From Alphaproteobacteria bacterium (lineage in GTDB: Bacteria > Pseudomonadota > Alphaproteobacteria > CAAHEQ01 > UBA3637): a stretch of 5,966 bases of DNA. The stretch spans positions 1 through 5,966 of the forward strand of contig JAFZGR010000133.1 in the NCBI GenBank assembly GCA_017555325.1, written 5' to 3'. The notes beneath the pieces were generated by a model. That model saw nothing but the letters and a program-made list of their open reading frames with translations. It did no database searches and had not been told where the DNA came from. This document shows positions 3,602 to 5,966 of this stretch, one piece after another. Position 1 is the stretch's first letter, and each line of letters begins with the position of its first letter. The translations under genes and the position numbers were made by a program.

Positions 3602-5966
3602 ATGGAAGCAACGGCACAATTTGATACATCTTTATATCAAACCGGTAATCAATGGACCGCATCTCCTCTTGTCTCTTATTTTCAAGACGGCAAACCCATT
3701 GATGTTCAAAAAATTGTTGATGCACTTTTTGCCTCAAATCAAACATATACACCGGCCGAGATTAAATTTATTCAACAAAAATGTATACAAGTATATCAAC
3801 AACTTTTGACAGATCCCCGTTTTAAAGCCGCTATTGAAGCACAAAATGCCCGCACGGCACAAGGATACGATGTACATCAATTTGATACCCCCGTTTCCGA
3901 ACATTTTTTGCAACAATTATATACCATTAACCAAACATCATTAACTCTAGAAGAACTTCACAAGTTAACACAATTAGTCTATACAACACAATTACGTCTT
4001 CCATCAGGCATTACAATCGGCACATCCAAAGAAGAACTATTAACACTTCTGATTGAAGAAGCGAATAAAGATTTATCTTTTGTTGGAGAACTGAGAGCAT
4101 TTATTCAACTTGGAAAACGTTGTTTATTCAAATTAGATTCCGATATGGAAGAAAGAAATGTAAATGGACTAACAGAACTTGTTTTTGCCGTACAACCGTT
4201 AACCAGCCAATTTATCCTAAAAGATACAACGAAAATTTTAGTTTATAGCAATGACTATCACAACTCATTTCAAACTCTGCGACATGAACTAAGACATTTA
4301 GTAAACAGCTCTGCCATCTTTGAGTTAGAACAACAAACAACACTTGCTCATTTTGTCAATGAAGCCGATGCAAAATCGATTAATTTATGGATGGAAGCTG
4401 CAAACAAAGATAATTCATTCTTTTCCGAAATCCGACAAAATGTTATTCGCCAAGTACAAACAGATTATCCGAATAAAACACTGGAAGAACAAATGCAAAT
4501 TGCCTCACAAAAAGCACGAGGAATCTATACATCTTTATTGCTTTCTACGGATTCGGAACGAGGTGATTATTTACTAGAATTACATCAACAAGGATTAATA
4601 GAAATATCACCTGAATTGGTCGACTTTGTATCTGTTTTCGGATGGGATGTATACTACAATCAAACACATGATGCGTTCCCATCTGTTTTATCGGATAAAT
4701 CCTTGAATGATTTACAACGTATTACATCATTAAACAGATCAGTTCATTATTGGCAAGATTATTACGTTAATTATTATAGACAAACACAAAACAAATACAT
4801 ACCGGAACTGAATGACTATTTACAACAAACATTTGGTTCTCATGCCCGTTTTGGTAATCAATTAGCTTATCAATTAACAGGAGATAGCCGATTAATTCAA
4901 GTGCAAAACATTGAAAACGAAACACTTTCAACACTTATTCAAAACAGGCGTTCTGACATCTCCGGTGCGTATATTGCAAACAATCAAACAATTGTCAATA
5001 CACCAATTTTAACATCGAGAGGGCAAGAACAACCGTTCCACTATGCTTTACGTATGGGAGAATATAAAATTGCTATGCAAATTTTACAATCTCCAAACTT
5101 TAACTATACACAAACAGATAGAGAAGGCAATTCCCCATTGTTAGCTGTTTTAAAACAATACGTGCAAGCCAATAATAATGACACACACAGACAACAATTA
5201 CTTTTTATTGCACACACACTTGTTCAGAATCTTCCCAGAGAATCTGCCAATCAAACCGATCAATCCGGACGTACGGCTTTATATTATGCCATTGGTGACG
5301 TTGAGCTGACAAAAATATTATTAGCATCAGGCAGTTACGCAAATCATACTGACAACCAAGGACAAACCCCTTTAGGATTTGTTCAAAATCAACCATATCA
5401 AATAAATGAACAAGCTGTGTCTCTTTTACAAGCTGCCATGCATAATACCGAAGAACACCCTTCTCGCACAAATGGAACTGCAACAATCAACACCACATCT
5501 CCTACAATTCCGCTAACATATTCCAATTCTTCAGATGAAACAAGGGCAACTACACATGCTCCGATTATCTCTCCTGATTCGACAAGCAATCAACCAAAAT
5601 CGGAACATTCAGAAACAATCGCTCCTGAGCAAACCACAGTATTGACTAATGATGAACCCAATCTCAATCCAATAATGGCGACATCAGATACATCACCAAC
5701 AAACAAAACAAGCCCATCTCTCTCTCCAACAATAGAGGCAACACCTAATCCACAAGAAAATGACAGACCCCAATCTGAAATGTCAGTTCCAACTTGCCAA
5801 ACCCAAACACACTCCCATCCACAACAAACAACAAATACAACATTATATAACAATTCGATTAGTGTTCCTAGAGGCGAAACAAGACCATCGACAAACAACA
5901 CACATCAAGAAGAAACAAACAAACAGAAGCAAGAACAAAAAAAACAACATTCGGATACTTTAACGT
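3602..5966 (+). CDS. Putative zinc metallopeptidase with ankyrin repeats and a long low-complexity tail (3' partial)
   Basis: The frame starts at an ATG with a strong ribosome site and stays open for 788 codons to the window edge; the stop lies outside. Residues 1-200 are mostly helical-looking and match nothing I recognise. Residues 228-232 are HELRH, a HExxH zinc-binding motif, and NEADA follows at 253-257; Glu254 is a plausible third zinc ligand, as in gluzincin-type peptidases and in uncharacterised bacterial families with HExxH then EADA (I think of DUF6782, unverified). Residues 265-475 are unassigned and aromatic-rich around 380-400. Residues about 477-612 hold degenerate ankyrin repeats, clearest at 555-582 (GRTALYYAIGDVELTKILLA then SGSYANHTD) and 586-592 (QGQTPLG). 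From about 613 the chain is Thr/Ser/Pro/Asn/Gln-rich and probably disordered. There is no N-terminal signal peptide or membrane segment, so it is cytoplasmic or exported by a signal-independent route. It is divergent from clpB. Peptidase activity and an effector role are inferences. Confidence 0.85.
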   Translation, partial: MEATAQFDTSLYQTGNQWTASPLVSYFQDGKPIDVQKIVDALFASNQTYTPAEIKFIQQKCIQVYQQLLTDPRFKAAIEAQNARTAQGYDVHQFDTPVSEHFLQQLYTINQTSLTLEELHKLTQLVYTTQLRLPSGITIGTSKEELLTLLIEEANKDLSFVGELRAFIQLGKRCLFKLDSDMEERNVNGLTELVFAVQPLTSQFILKDTTKILVYSNDYHNSFQTLRHELRHLVNSSAIFELEQQTTLAHFVNEADAKSINLWMEAANKDNSFFSEIRQNVIRQVQTDYPNKTLEEQMQIASQKARGIYTSLLLSTDSERGDYLLELHQQGLIEISPELVDFVSVFGWDVYYNQTHDAFPSVLSDKSLNDLQRITSLNRSVHYWQDYYVNYYRQTQNKYIPELNDYLQQTFGSHARFGNQLAYQLTGDSRLIQVQNIENETLSTLIQNRRSDISGAYIANNQTIVNTPILTSRGQEQPFHYALRMGEYKIAMQILQSPNFNYTQTDREGNSPLLAVLKQYVQANNNDTHRQQLLFIAHTLVQNLPRESANQTDQSGRTALYYAIGDVELTKILLASGSYANHTDNQGQTPLGFVQNQPYQINEQAVSLLQAAMHNTEEHPSRTNGTATINTTSPTIPLTYSNSSDETRATTHAPIISPDSTSNQPKSEHSETIAPEQTTVLTNDEPNLNPIMATSDTSPTNKTSPSLSPTIEATPNPQENDRPQSEMSVPTCQTQTHSHPQQTTNTTLYNNSISVPRGETRPSTNNTHQEETNKQKQEQKKQHSDTLT
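4265..4393 (+). other. HExxH...EADA metallopeptidase core within the large gene
   Basis: These bases encode residues 222-264. His228, Glu229 and His232 form HELRH (4283-4297), preceded by FQTLR and followed by LVNSSAIF, a typical amphipathic helix around a zinc site. Twenty residues after His232 comes NEADAKSINLWM, with Glu254 placed one helix later, as expected for a third ligand. A chance HExxH is common in proteins, but the paired EADA at this spacing makes a real active site more likely. Confidence 0.6.
5030..5437 (+). other. Degenerate ankyrin-repeat block within the large gene
   Basis: These bases encode residues 477-612, about four repeats. First, QPFHYALRMGEYKIAMQIL with SPNFNYTQTD. 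Second, an expanded repeat beginning REGNSPLLAVL, with an Asn-rich insertion (ANNNDTHRQQ) and a final NQTD. Third, the best one, QSGRTALYYAIGDVELTKIL. Fourth, NQGQTPLGFV ending AVSLLQAAM. The recurring D-x-x-G-x-T/S-P/A-L starts about 33-47 residues apart are the signature. Likely role: binding a partner or substrate protein. Confidence 0.75.
5438..5966 (+). other. Low-complexity Thr/Ser/Pro/Asn/Gln tail encoded by G-poor DNA
   Basis: These bases encode residues 613-788, the last visible part of the large protein. It has no recognisable fold: runs such as TNKTSPSLSPTIEATPNP and QQTTNTT, then a Lys/Gln/Glu-rich stretch near the edge (ETNKQKQEQKKQ). The coding strand is rich in A and C and very poor in G, so the opposite strand has few stop codons and shows long spurious frames. 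It looks like a disordered linker; what it links to lies beyond the window. Confidence 0.7.

Noticed and set aside
3528..3916. Short frames on both strands overlapping the start of the large gene
   Set aside because: They conflict with the well-supported 3602 start and show no domain or ribosome site.
5205..5901. Minus-strand frames of 63-103 codons at the right end, rich in Val/Gly/Cys
   Set aside because: They are antisense shadows of the G-poor coding strand, where stop codons on the other strand are rare. They overlap the long plus-strand gene with its own promoter and ribosome site.
1..5966. CRISPR array, tRNA or rRNA gene, insertion sequence
   Set aside because: I saw no regularly spaced repeats, no cloverleaf-like or rRNA-conserved stretch, and no transposase-like frame with terminal repeats.

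Overview
The window is AT-rich, compactly coded bacterial DNA, most likely from a host-associated alphaproteobacterium (a Holosporales, Rickettsiales or AT-rich gut lineage). Three things point this way: a ClpB of alphaproteobacterial flavour, a leading gene fragment that resembles the C-terminus of the alphaproteobacterial DNA polymerase III tau subunit, and two ankyrin-repeat genes next to each other's neighbour clpB. All three visible stop codons are TAA. The taxonomic call is inference; no marker here is decisive.

Layout: (1) 1-161, plus strand, is the 3' end of a gene, probably dnaX. (2) 162-288 is a convergent gap with a perfect 12-bp inverted repeat. (3) 289-810, minus strand, is a small ankyrin-repeat protein of 173 aa with its own sigma70-like promoter. 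(4) 811-954 holds that promoter and a hairpin that probably ends clpB. (5) 955-3459, minus strand, is a complete clpB disaggregase gene of 834 aa. (6) 3460-3601 is a divergent promoter region. (7) 3602 to the window end, plus strand, is a large open gene (788 codons visible, no stop reached). It combines a previously unassigned N-terminal region, a putative zinc metallopeptidase core (HELRH, with NEADA 20 residues later), a degenerate ankyrin block and a long Thr/Ser/Pro/Asn/Gln-rich tail.

How they may work together: clpB is housekeeping protein quality control (disaggregation with DnaK). The two ankyrin genes flank it, and their proposed -35 regions share an identical 13-nt stretch. This suggests, but does not prove, common expression of two host-interaction or protein-binding proteins around a conserved core gene. 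The most interesting item is the metallopeptidase-ankyrin protein, which has the modular look of an effector but no N-terminal signal peptide. I saw no rRNA, tRNA, CRISPR array, insertion sequence or attachment site.
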